DNA of 64,000 nt, from the NCBI RefSeq assembly GCF_910592395.1, contig NC_088322.1, forward strand, positions 14,439,431 to 14,503,430. Reading direction: 5' to 3'. Position 1 is the stretch's first letter; every line of letters starts with the position of its first letter. The notes under the pieces were generated by a model. That model saw only the letters and a program-made list of their open reading frames with translations. It made no database searches and was not told the origin of the DNA. This document shows, in pieces, positions 12,301 to 27,300 of the stretch. This stretch comes from Lineus longissimus (lineage: Eukaryota > Nemertea > Pilidiophora > Heteronemertea > Lineidae). The position numbers were made by a program, and so were the translations under genes.

Positions 12301-15300
12301 GTAATGATTATTCAACACTTGGGCCCGACTTTAAATCAGCGGAACAATCAGAAAGAGCACAATCAGTAGTATCTGGGCTACTGCAGGCGACAATTGACCT
12401 ATTTAGTATGCTAATGAGCGGTCTAATTGGCTAGATATGGCTATCCTTGAGTTCCAAGGTCCTTAGCTATGATACTGAGTTCCTTGGAACTCAAGAATAG
12501 CCCTATTTAGCTAATTAGACCGCTCATTAGCATACTAAATAGGTCAATTGTAGCTGGAAGTAGCCCAGATAGTACTTTAATCACCCTTTTATTTAACAGT
12601 ATCATCAAATTTGTAATTCATCGTAGGCTGACTGCCGATGAAGGGAATAGAAATGGCCTTATTTGCAGTCATAAGTTACGCTATAACGCTTGATGAGAAG
12701 AGTCCTATTATTCTAAATTTCAACATCTGTGGCGTTGATTGAAGTAAATAAATATATAAAACTGCGCATCCAATTATGCACTGGTGTAGCGTAATGTTTT
12801 GCAGTGGCGAATGAACATTCTCCTTAGTCACTTGCAACCTATGCCAATGATGTTCCTTCAACGTGTCAGCTCTCGATTTGCTTGATGGCAGACTTATGTC
12901 GCGCTTGTCAGAATATTCAGATATAACGATTTATTTTACATGTAAGACCTTGTTGTAACTTTGTTCGCACGCCAATCTCAGCTTGGCAATCCCCGGAGCA
13001 ATCAATGGTTTTACAAAACTGAAGAGCATCGAATGGCCTTGGAAATAATGAAGGCCGATCAATAACACTGAATGCATTGAAAGTTTGATAATGCATTTTA
13101 ACCCCTGTGGAGGTTAGTTAATGAATGGTAGCGCTGGAAGGCCATGAGGTAAAAACTGTGCTCTGGGAAGTAAGGGTTGAATTCCGGTCGAGTTGCATCG
13201 ATCCGTTTCTTTGCCAATGGCCTGAAATCTAAACCCTCATACTAGCACTTTTTCGATTAACTGCAAATGATGGTTAATGGTTAAAAGCCGTACCCAACCT
13301 CCCATCTGAGGCACAGGTCAATATTGTGAACCTAGGTCCGTGCGCTTTTGTATCACGTTGTATGAGCAGCTTCGTGAAAAACCGAAGTGAGGTGACCTAA
13401 ACCGAAGCTTTTTGCACCAGACGAAGAAAATGCTGTACACAGACACCACCACTGACATCATTATTCGTTTACTCTACGTTTCACTCCCTTACAATGTTAT
13501 ATAACATCTTCAAATGACAACTCTGAAATGATAGTATGTGTAGGCCAAGCACATGATATTCTTACCCCTATCAATTACAACCGCAATCATCTTCATTATT
13601 GAAACAAGCAATAATCTACAAATAAACTGTTGAATAACACGTTCGTTCTCAACATAATGTTTGAGATTGTAATTATTTCTGAAGGTCTTTTTTGTCTGCT
13701 CTATATTGATTGTACTGGTTGCAGGATGACAAAGACCTTTACTTTGTACCTCGGACATACCGTTCCTCGTGTTTCGGTTTCACAATAATTATGGTAAGAA
13801 TATCTGAAGAGTGGGATGTATTGGAGAACACACCTGCTGAGGTAAAGTTCATATATATTTTACCTAGATTATCGACACTCTCCTCCTTTTCTCATCGTTC
13901 TTCTTCTTTACTTCCAGTTTTTTCTTTCAACCTGTCTAGAGTATCACGTCCGGGATCGAACCAGGGACCTCCTGACCGCTAGTCAGAGACCCTAGCCACT
14001 GCGGCTCCTTCCTATGACTTCGATTAACACTAAATGCAGCCATGACACTGTGAAATTTTCTTTCGTCCAATAGGGTTGATGTCAGGTTCCATCATCATGT
14101 ATCCTAATATTCATTACCCTGATCTGTGAGACCGGGTATCAGCAAAGATTCCAATATTAGTGAGCCCGGGGGTGAAATATCTCATAACTAGACTTTTCAA
14201 ACTGGATTAATAGCAATATGGGTACGTCTTAGATCAATAGTGCCCACGGGTATTTCCCTGTGCTTTCTGATGTCTGTTCAACATAGATCATCTGATAGCC
14301 TGTGTTCTAATGAACCTGTCGGAATGTGAATATCATAAGTGTTTATTAGATTGTTGATGTGAAATCGAAGACACAGTCTCCCACGGTTTGGCAAGGCAAA
14401 ATTTGATTAGGACAAAATCTGATTTTTCAAAATGGCGGGTATGACCGATCTAATTATATCGTCCTACCAATTGTGGAGTAGATCTGGTACCAGTCTCATT
14501 TAGGCAGTCTGTGAACTGTTAATCTGTTGATGAAACAAAGTCGACCTTTTCTCACCAAAATCTGTTCTACCTTGCCATTTGCCACTTGCCTGCTCATCTA
14601 ATCACTCCCGTTGATGGAGGAGCATTCTTGTGTTGACAAACTGCCTCCGTGACTACCAAACCCGTTTGATATCTTGACGATAATTTGATCGGGCAAAAAA
14701 TGATGGTGGAGTCCTGGATCGATGTTGCATGTCACTGACAGACACAAGCAGAAACTTATGGAAGATTCAAGTCTTGGGAGAATCGATCGTGCCCCCCCCC
14801 CCCCCACTCCCCAAAAAAATATTTTCTTCTGGTATTGGCTTTGGCAAAGATTCAGGCCCAGATACAGTTGTTTTTTGCTCTGTTGATATGGTTGTTTTTG
14901 GCAGTTACGATAGAACGGTTTACCATACCACCAGGCCCGAATCAAGCTTTTTGGTTATGGGCGGGGTTGGGGGCAAATGACCTCTTTGCCCTAACAGACC
15001 TATGCGAAAACCTTTACGAAGAACTAGCACGGTGCACTCTCTTTTTTTAGAGAGTTTGATCCGTAGAACTGCTTGCCTGCCCAAGTTCTGATCTTTGCGA
15101 TACCCCGGAGCTATATAAGAGAGATGCAAATGTATTTGCTTGGCCTCTTGGAAACAGTTCAGCAGACGTTCATCAACAACTGCCGGTCGTCTGGAACTAT
15201 TTGTCAAGTCAGTATTGATCCTCAAGCAGATGAACTGTCAACCATCACGGTGGCCGTCTGACTTCTCGACACAGCATCAGCTCGGCTGATTCAGATACAG

Positions 15301-18300
15301 GAGATATTTTTCACCAGTTCGGAAGATAGCATGTGTCTGATCTGCTTTTTCATGAACAGGACGTTATCAAAAGTACATTTTGTTGTACTACGAAGTATAT
15401 AGAGCAGTTGAAGAATTGCTTCCAGATCGAATTTAAACGCATGCGCATTTTGTGTGTGTAATCAGGCTGAAGTAGACTCTCTTGTATCAGTTACCATTTC
15501 AAGACTTCCGGTTTAATTATGTTGTAAATCAGTATAATTTGGCAGATAGACGTTTGTAGGGTCAAATTGTTTAGTAGGTCTTCTGTATTGTCACTAATTC
15601 CTGAAAAGAACTGTTGAACTGATAATTCGCCAATTCTCAACTTCCTACTAGCGAAATGTGATACACCATTTGCTAAAGAGATCAATATAATCTTGCCACT
15701 TTTAATTCATACTTGTTAGATTATGTATTCCAATCAGCTGCGCTGATGATCAATATTGCATATTGCGTGTTACGGTGTGTGATTGTCTCGCCAGAAAGAA
15801 AGTAATGAAACATTTGTGTCTGCGGAACTGGGGTTGTCGGTTAATTGATAGTTGATTCGGACCAAGAAAATGGACCAAGAAGATGGTCAAGTGGCAGTGG
15901 TTGTTGCCAAGGTTGGCGTCTTCTTGATCATGAAGGGTAATTCTCGTCATGCCGTATCTGCTTATCTAACACATAGCCATGAGAAAAACGCTATTTTGCA
16001 TGCAGTATATCATATTCATTGATATATGTGACATATCAGTTTTTAAACTCGTCGGGAATCATGGCAACTTTCGAAATCTATGTTATAGAATCCTTCTTCA
16101 ACTACTCGCGTTGACATCTTAACCGTAGTCAGATGGTGACTGCCCTGAATCAATGTCGCACCAAGCGATAAAAAACACGCTCCATCGCCTACAACATATC
16201 CTAAGCTTCGTGTGACATTTGCGTTGAAAATGTCGATAAATTTGGCACGTTTCCTAATCCATACTTAAGCATCCTTGGGGACGTCTCTCTATGACATCAA
16301 ATACATCGTTTAATAATCTTTAATGTCAATACATAGTGTCGTACACGCTTGATGAACCCTGGCACGTTTTCAAAGAACGACAGATTTTGGATGACGATGG
16401 TGAGAATTCTGTATTCAGGAATGAGAAAAGTCGCCTTCTATAGGTACTTGGGAAAAAGTTATTTCTATATCCTTAAAGAAAATTGTCATTGTCATAGCTT
16501 GGGTTTAGCATCTGAGAAAAAGTGCCTGTTGCATCAAAAACAATTTTGTTCAGGGCTGCAGTTTCCTTCTCAGTAACTTTTAAGTTTGGAAACCACCAGG
16601 TACAAGCACTACCAGGTAGTTCTTGTTGAGTTAAAATAAAAATGGCAGGTTGGTCCTCATTATCCGGTGAATGCTTTTCAATTCGTTGAGAAAGACTAAA
16701 GTGAAATTGTACAAGACAGTTGGAAAACGTTTTGTACAGGATGGTAACCCATAAGGAGTCTCTAGCATTATATCTGGCTTCATTCTGTTACAAAAATGCA
16801 ATGCATTTTCTTTTAGAACGCTTGAAAGTTAGGTTAAAACGTTTAGCTTCTGAGCTCTCTCATCATAGTTTGTGTTAGTTATGATACCGCTACAGTGAGT
16901 TTCACGGACTGTCTACATGAATATACAGTGTTCACTGCATGATTACATACGCAAATCCTTCAAAATGAACTTGATACTGAGCCAGTAAGGAGTTCATAAA
17001 TGTTGCTGCAATATTAAAATTTTGTCGGGTATTAATCGCACCGATTAGTTTCAGATGACATAGTTTGAATTGCTCGTCATCATGAACGATATGTTTATTG
17101 ACCTGCTTTCATCCAAATCATTATGAATTAAATTGACAGACTGGCTGTCACTCCATGAAATGTATTCGTTGTGTGTGCTTGTGTACCATTTCGGTTGTGC
17201 TGTCTCCAACCATTGACAAATATCAACTTCTTGCCGTTTTTATTGTCTTTGTCTGGACGTTTGGATCGGAACATCGCGATTGTCTTCAAAGGTATTTTAG
17301 AATATGGAGTTTTCAGGAAATGATACTGAGGCAAGTAGAATCGTGGTTCTTAATTGGATCTTTATACTTTCACTTCTTTGTTTTTGCAAACTAAGTTATG
17401 CAGATGTCAGTCGAGCCGTTCAGTGTTCCTGAAGTTGGGAATTTGGTGAAAGCTTGTGATTATTGTGGGTATTGTGGTTGTACACTTACTGACTACGATG
17501 AAAACACAACCTTATCAGAATCATTTGCAAGCTTATAGCTGTTTGAAAAAAATCATTTTGAATATATTGTCGAAAGGTGTTCCAGGATGTGTCTCGACGC
17601 GATCTATGGCAAAGTTTTTGCCCCTATCAGCTGAACCATGCCGAATTCTTAAGACAGACTTCCCTTGGGATTCACAATCATGTAGATTGTTTGTTGAAAG
17701 TTGTTGCAAAGTATCTGCTTGCTTTCTGTTCTTTAATATGCCAAAATTACTGGACAATCTACCGAGAAAACGATCACATTCCTCATGCCGTAGCATTGCC
17801 CATCGCTCTGGCGACAAGTGCGTGGCATCAAACCGTATCTAACACGATCGCCAACATTCCAAATGGAACTGTCATATTTGGAATTGATAAAGTATGGTGA
17901 TAAACATCGCCTATGCCGTGGCCCCTGCCCGAATCACCAGAGGAACCAAAAGGTTGATAGCATAACTCCCCCAGGCCTGTATTCTATGTCTTCAGCGATG
18001 AACATCATCCTGGTATCAAGTCGATGGCATGTTAATCAAACCATATCTAAATAGATGGGCAGCAAAGGTTTGTTACAAATGTATCCTTGCTGTCGAAAGC
18101 GTATGCCGAAATCACTTGACCGGGCTACATCGATGAGAAAAACGACCACTCTGCTTTTCATGCTTCTAGCATCGCCCATCACTCTGGTGTCAGCTAGGTG
18201 GCTTGTTTATCGAACCGTATCTGAATCTATCACCAATATTCCCGGATATAATGGTAATCAATGGTGCAGTACACCGGATGAGATTGTTCGGGGCAAATTC

Positions 18301-21300
18301 TGCTCTGCATCTTCTGCTGAATTTTAATGATCTATGGATTTTTAACCCATTGTAATTTATTTGCTTTATATTTCAAATGCGAAACTTCTGTCAACATCTG
18401 GTGATCTCATATTTCGCGAGCCAAATATGCAATGCAGTCATTCTTGTGACGCCAATGCAGCTATTTCAATTGTTCATCCCGATCTATTGAATCTATTGAG
18501 GTCTCGAAAAAAAAATCAACGATTGAGATTTGTGGTTCTATGTATTGTCAAGAAAGCAGTCATCATATTTTCGGTCTGGGGCAAGACTTCAGCAAGAGTA
18601 ACGTGATTTGACGAATACCATCAAGATGCATAGCTTTGCGTTGGAATAATCATAGGAGGATATCAGTGGTTTACTTAAGGCTCGCAACTGTTCATCACCA
18701 TTATTTACTCTCACGAATAATAGGCCGTCAATGTACAGGTAATAAATGGTAAATAGCCGATCAACAAGGTTTTAGGTTCGACGAATAGCCTCTGGTGTAC
18801 AACTGCTTTTACACATAGAAATTGGAAGAGTAAACCCGAAACCCGAAAGAGAGCAACAATCTCCAACATGGAATGTGTTTACTGCAACTATAATTTGTTT
18901 AGCTTTACACCTTTCATGAAGGTAGCAAAATGATCGCCATCCTATTTAATGTTCTAGTTTATATCTTATGGTTGAACGCACTGCAGAGAGCTTCCTCGTA
19001 AAGAATCAGAAACGGCAAAGAGGAATGATGAAACCCAACTGGGAGATCATTAGAGAACATCATCACAAACAAACTTTGTACGAGTACGTGAAGGTAAAAG
19101 GCCCATAGCAGGTACACTGAAGAAGGTGTCATGAAAATGCACAAACCAAGACGATTTGATGCAAAGTTATGGTATTATATCCCAATAGCCGAGTTTTCAG
19201 GTATTTCATCATTGCTGGTTACAGGTTGTGATAGATGCAATCGTTTTTTGCATCCCCCGTGCCCACTTTGGCCTATCTGGCCTACCATTGCAATCAACCC
19301 TAATGGAAGATTTTGGAACGGTTTCTGCATCAATTATGATATCAACAAGCCATAAATTGACAGATTACCTCCACCATTGTGGATGTTATGTGGCAATTTC
19401 CGATTTACTGTGACAGAATGGTCAGATAAATCAGATATATTGCATCACTTATATTAACCAGTTGCTAGCCAGCAGTAGTTTGTGATCAGTGAAGCCAGAA
19501 CCAAACTGCCACTGGTTGTTCTGGTCGTTCCATATTGACGGAACCTCGCACAATTCCAGAATCAAGGCTTCCATAATCAGGTAGCTGGTACGAAAATCAA
19601 TGTGTTATTGGTTTCCATTTGACTGCTGATAACCAATGATTAAATCAGGGTATTGGGTATTTCTGCCAAGTGTCAATTGCCAATCAGGTCTGAATGCAAC
19701 TCTATATTGATATTACCTTGACCTTAACCAATTTAGTCTATCTGGAGTAATAAGTGTATCATGTTTAAATACAACCTTATTGTTGAACTGTTTATGGAAA
19801 AACACCATTTCTCTTGGCTGCCAATTTGGAAGATTCGCTATGTCTTCTTCCCAGAAAGATATGAACTCGACAACTGCCATTCCAATCATTCAAGGTGTCT
19901 GTTACAGCTGGGATATCGACATTGTGAGTTAAAGTTTAAAAGTTAGCATAACCGATCAGGGCCATGTTAAGAAGAGGATTCCTCTATCATTTGGACCTTT
20001 TAAGCGCTGAGGCAATTGGAGATCCCTGCTAGAAGTCGAATGGCTGAGCGACCTGCGTAGTCTAACCCAAGAGATCAATCCATCACCCACTATGTCTTTC
20101 CGATCGACTTGGTATAGATTACCAATACGACGTGCCTTGATGGCAAACACATCTATCTTAATCAGCAATTAACGAATGGAATCATAAGTGAGTGGCCAAG
20201 TCGGGCTAGGGATCAATGTTTAGTTATCGATGTACATATCTTGCTGGGTTACAAGGAAAGACCATCTGCATTTTCTATTTGAATGCATCTCTTTGGAGGT
20301 TTCTTTCTCCCACCTTTCTTGCGCCTTGACCAAATAGGAACTTCCGCCCAAGGGAGAGGCCTTGTCGAGCCTGGATCAATGTTGTTGGCTAAAGGGCGTG
20401 CTACAGTTGTCTTTGCACCTTTTGTTGAATAGGCTCTCGTTCGCCTGGAAATGTATTTTCTTCAAATGTGGTGTGGGTAGGAGGTAAATAAGATGCAATC
20501 TTTGTAAGGAGGTCAATTTAATTTCTCAGGGGACTGGAGATGATCCAATATCACCGTACCCGTGCCCACATCAGGCACACATTAAGCATGAATGTCAATT
20601 CAGGATTGAATGCTTAGCCTGCACGTTGGCCTTCTGCCCTACCAGGTATGGCCATTGACTTTCGTTTGCAAGTGGGCTCGTGCAATATAAATCTGAAACA
20701 GGTAGAAGGGCGGGTCCAACCTCCTCTGAAAGCTAATCACTTTCGCCTACATGACAACTGCCTTACCCGGCCATTGTCATCCCAAGGTAATGCTCAAATC
20801 TTCATTAAATAATCATGTTATACTGGAGGTCTGAGTGTGAAAAAATGGTTGCTACGTTACAGCCACCAGGAATAGAAATGGTGATATTTTCTTCTCCTTT
20901 GATGTTAATACGATCAGGAATAACGGAAAGAAAATTGGAAGGCAGTGAACTGCTTCTCTGAACATCCAAGGTTTGTTGATCGCTGATATAACAATATACA
21001 TGCCCCTTGTAGATGGATTCAAGCAGATTAAATGGCCTTTCCGCATAACAGTGCTGTTTCGTTCATAGAGACAGTAATGACACACATTCACACACCCGAC
21101 AAGTTTCATGTTCTACGTTTAAGTAGTGCTGTGCAATAGCACATCATGCCTATTAAGTTGATAACGAATCCATCAGCAATTGAGTTGACCGTAAAAGCCA
21201 CCATGTACGCCTGGTGAGATTTGCAGCTTTCCACTCTACTATCTCCCTCATAAATTGGTCTATTCCTGTCCAACATCTCAGCCAACTGATTACATGGTCT

Positions 21301-24300
21301 GCTTGGTGAGGTGATATCAGCCATACCAGATCAGGCGACTTGGCTTCATGACTTTTCCAATCACCGACTAGCCTGCTCTGTATGTTGTAAGGTTTCAAAG
21401 TAGCCAGCCTCTGATTACCCCACATTTTCTTGGTTTCGCCTGAAAAGGGCAAGCATAAAGAGGGGCATTATTATATAATGTTATTGCAAAGCAGCTCCAG
21501 TTGAAAGCTGGCAAATAATTAGAACCGGACATGTGTTATAGAGGAATCATTTCGGCAAAAATCATCAGAATTCATCAGGCTCGCAGAAACGATCAACATA
21601 AACTGAAAGAAATCCATTATTACGATTTGATGCTGGTGGTGTGATCAGCCATATTATTTCTTTATTAAGTGGCCTTGGTCCATAACTGATATTTATGGCC
21701 GGAAACTCCAAGCGATGCATTTCTTTTCATTCACCTTGGATGGTGAGGTTTAGATGAGCAATGGTGTGCTCTTGTGGAGCCGTGAAATAGCGATTCATCA
21801 AGAGAACAACTCTAGAGTCTGCGCCCTGTGGAACCTTTTCTACTAATTGCAAGAACGTATGCATGTTCATGACAGCTGGTACGATTATCTGCGGAAGAAA
21901 TTCAACTCATTCTTCAACTTTGTTAAGTAATGTCGGAGGACTATCTTACAGTAATGATGTCGCCTATCGTAGTCCTACATCGGCTTACCGATGCTGACAT
22001 GAGATAATGTCAAAATACCCATTATTACATGGTAAGAAGACAAGAACAGGCGCACAAACCAAGCCTTACCAGGACTCTACTAAAAATCAACGCCCTTCTC
22101 AGAATAGATAGACAGGTAGTAGCTTACGACATTGTATAGCAACCACAGAATTTACACATCACTCCGTCTTATGGCGCGAGAAAGCAAAGCAGATGGAATG
22201 GCGTAGATCATGAAGAGGAGATAGCCACGAATCAATGGTCTCAAATTCCCATTGTTGTCAGAGTGTTGTTGCCATGGCGCCCTCAGGTTTGGAAGGAGCA
22301 AACGGAGGCCGTTTCCGTTAAAGTAATGCAACCAATGTTTTGTGCTATTCTCAAAACTCGTTTTTTATAGAATTTCATCACAAGATGACGATGCAGTACA
22401 TTTTTGGCTGGAAATATTGGTATGTTCTTTCTCTAAATTGACAGCTTATTCAACAATTGATTTTGAGCAGTTCCTTCGATCAGTCATTGGTTTTAGCAGG
22501 ACGTGGCAATGAAGCAGAGGGTATTTGGTTGTCCGGATCAGTATAGATGGCACAGCATAGGCATCTAATGCTTACTCCGTTCTCATATGCCGTGGAAGTC
22601 TATAGGGCTGATGCAACAGCACCGATAAATCAATTCTCCCAATAAATTGCAGATAGTGTTCCCTCGCTCACTGGCAATCGGTTCATTGCAAGGTTATTTT
22701 ACAGTGATTATTCCTAACACAATACAATGTGGGAGCGTCTTCTGCAAGTAGATAACACCTGCCTTATTATCTCAGGAAAACTAGTCGTGTAGGATTTTTT
22801 TGTGGCCTCCGAAGTACCATCAAAACAACAATCCAATTAAAGCCACACAGGAACCCCATTAAAACTCCGATTAATTAAATCAATCCAATTATCGCAGATA
22901 TTCTTGCTAAATGAGCATTTGCCATCGGCCATGGCTGGCTTTGATTAGTGCAATCAAATCAAGGGGGAACTTGTTATTTAATTAGTTAATTTAAGAGGCT
23001 GAATCAAAGTCATTCTTGTTACTGATCAGGATTGATTAGGGTGATTAAAGATGACGAATTAAACCTTGTGGGACTATCAATTTGTGGTGAAAATGCTAAA
23101 AGATGGTTCCGCGAAAATTCACTCGGTTTAGTTTGATGGTGCCATGGGAAAGCTTGCAGCAAGAGATACGAAACGAATACTGTACATGCTAAAATCCTCC
23201 ACGGTGTGGCATATTCTAATGTACATATCTTCCTACAGGCCGCATCAGCACCAGATTTGCCTTGAATTATATCGGCTTTTCAGCCATAAACTTTGTTTGA
23301 ACGAGAAGGAATATTTCCCGTGGGTGAACCAGTGCTTAAGCGTCATCTCTGCTATTGACTGTTGTGTGAAAGGGATATTGATGGAGGCCAAATAATGGAG
23401 TTAACAAACCGATCTCTCTCTGATAGTTAGATGCTCTGCTTACCTTCTAATCCAAGTCAGAAACGTATCAGATGTTTTTAAATTTCTTGAGGCAAGCTTT
23501 TTAAAGTCTTCAGGGATAACAATAGTCTCATCCTGCAGATTTCCTGTCTTCACGATGCCAGTGGATAACCGACAACAGCCTCTCCAAGTTAATCAAATGT
23601 TTCAAGAAAGATCGTTAAAGTTAGCTCTTACAATGATTAACTAGACTTATGATCATTCTCATGGGACAGGTCACGACCTTTAGTAAGATTCCTTCCCAGT
23701 GTAAGTAAGTCTCTCCAAACCATTTTTAAGTCGATAGAACTCAGGGAATTCCATCCATTATGATTATCAAATCTATTTGAAGGTCATTTAAGTTTAAACC
23801 CAGTGTTTATTTTGACAAGTAGGAGAGAAGCCTAAAATGGGATTGGTGATGAGGAAATTCTGGAATCCAATTTGCGGTGGGGGATTGTCGTCATTTGCTT
23901 AACGTGGTAATAGCATTTTGCGATCGCTTGTCCTTCATTGCGAACACTATCGTCCACACGTATGAGCTGTAATGACACATGTATCAACAATTTCAGGTTA
24001 CATTTACAAGTAAAATCCATACATTTATCAATATCCAGGATCCCAGTACTAAATGTTTATCACTGTCAAGTTATTAAATTTTCATGTGCAACGTGTTCTA
24101 ATGATAGTAAGGAATCGACGTCAGCAATATCCAAAATACAAATATAACACTTGTGTTGAAACTATTGGAAACACTATCAATTTCCTGAGGCATATTTTTT
24201 GAGCGGTTTCTATTTGTAAAGGAATGTTTGGGAATATGTCTTGGCATTACTGACCTAGATATCACTGTGACCATGCTGCGAATACTCTCTTCCTCAATGT

Positions 24301-27300
24301 ATTTTACTGTAGATTGCTCTTTTGGCATTCACCACGTTCCTCAAACAAGAATATGGGTCATGGGACTAAAAACGCTTCGACTAGTGGGCCCTTCCTGACA
24401 CATGTTACAGATAGACAACCCAATTGCCTGCTGCAACATGCCCATGACAAGGCCATGTGTCCCTGACTATCGCCAAGAACTGATGCGGCTGGAAGATGTA
24501 CAGTGTAATTTGACTCTAGCCCGCTGTTGCAGCGTACAATTTTTATCAACTTTTAGCACTTCTAGAAGCTGGTCACTTGATGGAAATTGTCCTTCATTTC
24601 ATGGACTAATTACTTCTTTTATCTTGTTCATTTTAGGATTTTGATGAGGCATGTATGAATTAGATAGTTAGAGTTTTTGTGGTGTGTAAAACAGGAGAAT
24701 TGCTTCTTTTTTTTTTACTTTTACTTTTTTTACTTTAGTCTTGTACTTTTAGAAACATTTAGAAACCTATCAAGGTCTTCGGATGCTACGATGCAAGACA
24801 TTGTGTTCATTTGCTGTTGTTGTGTGTGAAAAGATAATTCAACTTGATAGCTGCCTTTCTTTTCGTTTTATTGCTGACTTCACTGAACGTTTTCCGGGGC
24901 TTGTTTAGAACAAAACTAAAGAGAGGAACGTACTGACATTTGTATTGGGTGGAGGAAATCTGACCACAGGAACAGTTGTGCTGCTTCATGTGTGAACTTA
25001 TCACATTCTGTAAATGCTACAGTAACTGTAAAATCGAATGCTTCTCTGTATAATTGTATAATTGCTTTTTTCTTTAATCAGTTGTGCTCATTTCAGGAAC
25101 ATGTTTGCAACAATGCTGAAAATGTCACTGACATCTGCTTCACGTGTCGAAGGATTGCTAGCATTAGTCACAAGAACAGTCCATCTAAGATTAAGAACGT
25201 GGACGATCGCTGCTTCACTCACTTACTAATTTCGTCTTGTGCCTTGTCCATTTCAGGAGCTTGTTGGGAACAATGCTGAAGAGAGGAATTGGAAGGGGAT
25301 TGGGATAGCCCTACTTGTGATTCTTATTGTCTGTTCATTGGTTGTTACGGCTGTTATCCTAGTCACTCCAAGTAAGTAACCATGGTGATAGAGCCAAACA
25401 ATGCTCTGTTTTTATATAGTCATAACGAACTACGTTGCTGCACATACTTGAAGAAGGTACAGTTGTATTGGTTTATAAAGCTGAAAAGATAAAAGTACGT
25501 TCCAAGTAAACTTGCACAAACATAGGTAAACGTAGAAAATGTGGTATTTGGAAGCATTTTCTAGTTGGACTTAGTTAGATTGATATTCCTTATAGTAAGT
25601 AGTATTGTGAAAAGTATGGTGGCATTCATATGTTACATTTGAAGAGATTGTCTGCACAACACAACTGTGTGTTCAATAATGGCTGATGATGCTTGGACTA
25701 CAGACATCTTCCTATGCAACTTTGCTTAGCATTTCTACTCGATCGCACCATCCCTATCTTCCAAGGCTACATGTATGTTGTGTTCATCCAAAGCAAAACC
25801 GTCCTCAAGCGTGAATTACAAACTTTTATCTTGACAGTAATTTGTCTTTATTTCTGAAAACGAAGTTGCAATTATTTAGAATTAATTCTACTATAGGCAT
25901 TCGGTTCGGTACATCAGCACAAGTTCAGTAATTCAGTAATTTTTCGTGTTGATAGTATGAAGGGAATTATCCAGCTATGTCCTTGTCCTATCACTGTGGG
26001 AATCTCTGTTCGTGCATCATATAAATACATGTAGACAACATTTTCAAAGAATATTTTGATATCCCAGCTTATGGCTATGCGCTTAGCCCCTGCAATCCTG
26101 CTGGCTCCTATTCTTTATCCCACCACTTTCTTCTATCCACCATAAAGCCATCATTTATCATCTATCCAATTCGAAGCGCTTGAGTTCTGTAGGTGATTCC
26201 TTACCCTCCCCTGTCGCCATGCATACATATTGCATAGCAACCATTATAGATTCTAATGGATTTGCAATCCAATATGATTTAGCTGATTCCGGCGTTTTAG
26301 AGATTCCTCTGCTTTGAGAAGTTCAAATTTCAGAGCCCTTTGTTATGTATAGATCAAAGTCTGCGACGAGAAGGCTTGGCGCTGTTTTTAGTGTTCTCTG
26401 CTTTGGAGTGGGTGCCAATTCTCAGCTCATTAACTTTGGCCAGCGAGTGGTGATGCCATTGGCAGACATCTTTTGTGCCATCGTCTAGTACACTATGTCC
26501 AAACTATTTCGCGAAAACTGTGTAGTTAATCCCGAATGGTTAACTTGGATGCTGGTAAATCGATTGAAACTGTCATGCTTGAGACTCGTGTAAGGACTGC
26601 AACGAACATGGATCAAAGGACAAAACGGCCAGAACTACGTTGATATCGTCAAAGAACTTATGAATGTCAACCCTTTAACCTTATAAACCAGTAGACTATC
26701 GATGTTTAATGATATTCTGAAGGAAACTCCAATCTCGTTCTCCTGCAATCTGTATGTGCGCCATGTACTAAAATGTGAACAATTGCACTGTTCTCCTCAT
26801 CAAAGCTAGTCTGAAATAGTCTTGGACTATCTAATAACAAAGATAACAGTATTGCCAGACAATTTAGAGAGCACTAAATCGACAATAATCAGGCATAACG
26901 ATGAAACGATTTGGGTTATTGGATATTGAATATTTTTCTTTGAGCTTGTTATTGGCTATTGTCAGATCAAGGTATGGAGGTTTACGCCGAATATGAAAAA
27001 AGGAAATAATGTAAATTCTTATAAAGTGCTATACGTTATACATTAAAAGTACTGTCACGAAACGCTTTACATTTGTTCCCAGCCTAATCCAGTAACCAAT
27101 GAGCGCACATACGCTACACTTCAGGCCAGCTAGTGGCACTGGCCGGGCTAGAAACCCACGACCTCCTGATCACCAGTTTGACGCTTTTCCACTGTCCCTC
27201 CACCTCTCTTCCCAACACTTTGGAATCTATCTATCGACAGTTTCGAATCTCGTCTGAAACACAACAACTATGATTGATCTAGTTGGTTCTTCTTTGGTTG

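Larger units (their letters stand above)
9336..25256 (+). other. putative intron 1 (about 15.9 kb) with repeats
   Basis: No exon of a recognisable protein is seen. Features listed separately are a foldback at 12.4 kb, a tRNA-SINE relic at 13.9 kb, a run of 14 C at 14.8 kb, diverged repeats at 17.8-18.3 kb and decayed copies of the next exon border at 24.9-25.1 kb. A 69-base stretch at 13725-13793 has exon-like borders (discussed under findings). The 158-codon minus frame at 10707-11183 resembles nothing I know. If exon 1 is misplaced, part of this stretch is promoter or flank instead. Confidence 0.4.

Noticed and set aside
13940-14012. Functional tRNA gene on the minus strand
   Set aside because: The B box is good but the acceptor and D stems do not pair convincingly; better explained as a tRNA-derived SINE head.
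15108-15160. TATATAAGAG at 15112 as a core promoter
   Set aside because: A single TATA-like match with no first exon downstream that joins the gene in phase.
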